From positions 1 to 8,623 of the forward strand of contig JAKAXN010000185.1 in assembly GCA_021816565.1 (NCBI GenBank): DNA of 8,623 nucleotides, given 5' to 3'. Under the pieces are notes generated by a model. That model was not told the origin of the DNA. It ran no database searches and saw nothing but the letters and a program-made list of their open reading frames with translations. The stretch comes from Actinomycetes bacterium (GTDB lineage: Bacteria; Actinomycetota; Acidimicrobiia; Acidimicrobiales; Palsa-688). Shown piece after piece: positions 5,821-8,623 of the stretch (positions within the stretch are counted from its first letter, which is position 1; each line of letters opens with the position of its first letter). A program made the position numbers and the translations under genes.

Positions 5821-6330
5821 ATGCGCTGGGACCTCCGGGCGGTAGATCCCGGCTTCTTCGATACCGCCCCCTACCGTTTCACCGCCACCGAGATGGTCTC
5901 CCAACCGGCCTCCGACCTCTTCGCCGCCATCGCCGGCGACCCCGGCGGCTGGGGCCGCTGGTTCCCCGGCTTCTCCTCAGCCGGGCGGTACCTGACCCCC
6001 CCGCCCCACGGGCCCGGCAGCCGGCGCCGGGTGCGCATGGCCGGGATCACCTACGACGAGACCGTCCTGGTCTGGGAGCAACCGGTTCCCGGCCGGGAGG
6101 TCGGACGCTACAGCTTCCGCGTGGACCAGGCCGGCGCCCCCCTGGCCCACGCCCTGGCCGAGGACTACCGGATGGTCGAACAGGGCACCTACTCGACCCT
6201 CGAGTGGACCTTCGCCGTCCACCCCAGGACCCCGCTGCGGGCGCTCGCCCCGACCCTCGACCCGGTACTGGCCGCCCTGTTCCGCCGGGCTGCGGGCCGA
6301 CTGGACTCGGTCCTGAGATCCCGCAGGTGA
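5821..6330 (+). CDS. SRPBCC-superfamily (START/Bet v1-like) protein
   Basis: A 169-residue protein of the polyketide cyclase/dehydrase-like SRPBCC fold, which forms a helix-grip cavity for hydrophobic ligands. The pattern fits: a first strand at YRFTATEMVSQPA (18-30), the helix SDLFAAIAGDPGGWGRWFPG (31-50) with the typical Trp-rich turn after it, alternating strands through about residue 134 (RRVRMAGITYDETVLVWE, EVGRYSFRVD, STLEWTFAVH), and a long amphipathic C-terminal helix (138-168). There is no signal peptide or membrane segment. No catalytic residue can be named, so ligand binding or transfer is as likely as catalysis. The ATG lies seven bases after a TANNNT element. The gene ends in a GTGA overlap with the glycosyltransferase gene, so the two products are probably made together; a role in presenting a lipid substrate to that enzyme is inference. 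Confidence 0.78.
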   Translation: MRWDLRAVDPGFFDTAPYRFTATEMVSQPASDLFAAIAGDPGGWGRWFPGFSSAGRYLTPPPHGPGSRRRVRMAGITYDETVLVWEQPVPGREVGRYSFRVDQAGAPLAHALAEDYRMVEQGTYSTLEWTFAVHPRTPLRALAPTLDPVLAALFRRAAGRLDSVLRSRR

Positions 6331-7508
6331 CGGCGCTGCAGGGCCTGGCCTGGCTGCCGGTCGCGGTGTGGGCGTACCTCCTGCTGTTCCGCGGGCGCTT
6401 CTGGCTGCCCGACATCCGGCTGGGACCGGCCCGGGATCTCCCCGGCTGGCCCACGGTGGCCGTCATCGTCCCGGCCCGCGACGAGGCCGCCATGCTGGCC
6501 TCCACCATGCCGGCGCTGGCCGCCCAGGACTACCCCGGCCGGGCCGCCATCTTCCTGGTCGACGACTGCAGCGGGGACTCCACCCGGGAGGTGGCCGCGG
6601 CCGGGGCCGGGGCCGGCCCCCTGCCCCTGACGGTGGTCACCGGCGCCGACCGCCCGGAGGGCTGGGTGGGCAAGACCTGGGCGCTGGCGCAGGGGGTGCG
6701 GGCCGCATCGGAGGAGATCGACCCCGACTACTTCCTCTTCACCGACGCCGACATCCACCATCCCGCCGACTCCGTGCGCCGGCTGGTATCCGATGCGGTC
6801 ACCGCCGACCGGGACCTGGTGTCGCTGATGGCCCGCTTGCGCACCGCCACCGGGTGGGAGCGGCTGGTCGTGCCGGCTTTCGTCTATTTCTTCTCGCAGC
6901 TGTACCCGTTCCGCTCGATAGCCCGGCGCCGGTCCCGGACCGCCGGGGCGGCCGGGGGCTGCATCCTGCTGAAGGCCGCCGCCCTGCGGGCGGCCGGCGG
7001 GGTGGAGGCCATATCCGGAGCGGTCATAGACGACGTGGCCCTGGGACGGGCCGTGAAGCGCTCCGGCGGCAGCATCTGGCTGGGCTTCGCCGACGAGGTC
7101 GCCAGCCTCCGCCCCTACCAGCGCCTGGCCGACCTGTGGGACATGGTCGCCCGGAGCGCCTACACCCAGCTGCGGTACTCGCCGCTGGCTCTGGCTGCGA
7201 CCGTGGTGGGTCTGGCGGTCATCTACCTGGGCCCGCTGGCGGCCCTCCTGGGCGGAGCGGCGGCCGCCGACCCGGCGGTGGCCGGAGCGGGGTTGTGCGC
7301 CCAGGCCCTGATGACGGCGAGCTACCTGCCCATGATCCGCTACTACCGGTTGCCGGCGGCGTGGAGCCTGACGCTGCCCGCGGCGGCGGCTCTCTACGGG
7401 GCCATGACCGTCGACTCCGCCCGCCGCCACCGCCGGGGCGTGGGCGCGGCGTGGAAGGGCCGCACCTACGCCGGGCGCGACCGGCCCGGGGTGGAACCGG
7501 ATCGGTGA
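6327..7508 (+). CDS. hpnB: HpnB-type family 2 glycosyltransferase (hopene-associated)
   Basis: Membrane-anchored GT-A glycosyltransferase closely resembling the hopene-associated HpnB family. Residues 4-20 form an N-terminal hydrophobic helix, followed by the GT2 core: VIVPARDE (46-53), FLVDDCSGDST (76-86), GWVGKTWALAQGV (112-124), the metal-binding FTDADIHH with Asp140 and Asp142, FVYFFSQLYPFR (185-196), GAAGGCILL, GAVIDDVALGRAVKRSGG (231-248), IWLGFADEVASLRPY (250-264), and the C-terminal WKGRTY (376-381). Two or three hydrophobic segments lie at about 286-365. The 393-residue length fits the family. The GTG at 6327 overlaps the upstream stop as GTGA; an in-frame ATG at 6204 lies inside the SRPBCC gene and would only add shadow sequence. 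The acceptor of HpnB is not firmly established; hopanoid or another terpenoid or lipid is inferred from its association with hopanoid clusters. No squalene-hopene cyclase, hpnC, hpnD, hpnE or hpnH is present here. Confidence 0.88.
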   Translation: MTALQGLAWLPVAVWAYLLLFRGRFWLPDIRLGPARDLPGWPTVAVIVPARDEAAMLASTMPALAAQDYPGRAAIFLVDDCSGDSTREVAAAGAGAGPLPLTVVTGADRPEGWVGKTWALAQGVRAASEEIDPDYFLFTDADIHHPADSVRRLVSDAVTADRDLVSLMARLRTATGWERLVVPAFVYFFSQLYPFRSIARRRSRTAGAAGGCILLKAAALRAAGGVEAISGAVIDDVALGRAVKRSGGSIWLGFADEVASLRPYQRLADLWDMVARSAYTQLRYSPLALAATVVGLAVIYLGPLAALLGGAAAADPAVAGAGLCAQALMTASYLPMIRYYRLPAAWSLTLPAAAALYGAMTVDSARRHRRGVGAAWKGRTYAGRDRPGVEPDR

Positions 7509-7512
7509 CGGT

Positions 7513-7547
7513 TCCGGCCGGGTGGAGGTTGCGCCGGGCCGGCCGGA
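7513..7547. terminator. 9-bp inverted repeat between convergent genes, candidate terminator
   Basis: TCCGGCCGG (7513-7521) and CCGGCCGGA (7539-7547) are perfect inverted arms around a 17-base loop, in the 51-bp spacer between the hpnB stop and the malic enzyme stop. The symmetric position suits termination in both directions. There is no T-tract, and such GC-rich repeats can arise by chance in this DNA. Confidence 0.4.
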
Positions 7548-7559
7548 CGCCCCTCCCGT

Positions 7560-8623
<1,064 letters not shown>

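Noticed and set aside
6204..6326. Earlier in-frame ATG for the HpnB-type gene
   Set aside because: It lies inside the SRPBCC coding region, adds 41 shadow residues, and the GTG at 6327 gives the normal family N-terminus and a GTGA overlap.
6189..7430. 413-codon minus-strand frame opposite hpnB
   Set aside because: Antisense shadow of a strongly conserved glycosyltransferase; composition is Gly/Arg/Gln-rich without motifs.

Overview
The window is very GC-rich and reads as chromosomal DNA of a high-GC actinobacterium. The main support is a textbook actinobacterial LexA box (TCGAAC-N4-GTTCGA), an actinobacterial-type imuA/imuB pair, frequent GTG starts, GTGA start/stop overlaps, and TANNNT -10 elements lying directly upstream of start codons (leaderless style). 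An uncultured Acidimicrobiia-like lineage would fit, but that is inference; nothing here fixes the genus. I see no mobile element, CRISPR array, tRNA or rRNA.

Layout from left to right. (1) 1-184 has no gene I can support. (2) An amidase-signature hydrolase (+) converges on, and overlaps by 12 bp, a TauD-type Fe(II)/2-oxoglutarate dioxygenase (-). (3) After a divergent 121-bp promoter region comes a six-helix PAP2-superfamily membrane protein of the Aur1-like type (+). (4) A short convergent spacer with a triple 13-bp tandem repeat separates it from a minus-strand DNA-damage operon, imuA-imuB, whose genes overlap by GTGA. imuB carries a frameshift at a run of six C (coding strand), which displaces its conserved C-terminal 88 residues into another frame. 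(5) A perfect 20-bp palindrome containing the LexA box lies just upstream of imuA, in the divergent region shared with a plus-strand pair: an SRPBCC (START/Bet v1-like) protein coupled by GTGA to an HpnB-type glycosyltransferase. (6) A 51-bp convergent spacer with a 9-bp inverted repeat leads to a malic enzyme (-) that runs off the right edge.

How the genes work together. imuA-imuB is the only multi-gene system with a clear joint role: the SOS-induced mutasome that serves an error-prone DnaE2 polymerase (not in this window). In ImuA both Walker motifs are degenerate, and in ImuB the polymerase carboxylates are missing while a beta-clamp motif (QLDFWG) is kept, as expected for an adaptor. The SRPBCC-hpnB pair points to membrane lipid (hopanoid or related terpenoid) chemistry, but no other hopanoid gene is present. 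The amidase, TauD dioxygenase, PAP2 protein and malic enzyme look like single metabolic genes. I found no convincing new defence or mobile system; the points most worth a second look are the imuB frameshift, the promoter architecture at the LexA box, and the SRPBCC-HpnB coupling.
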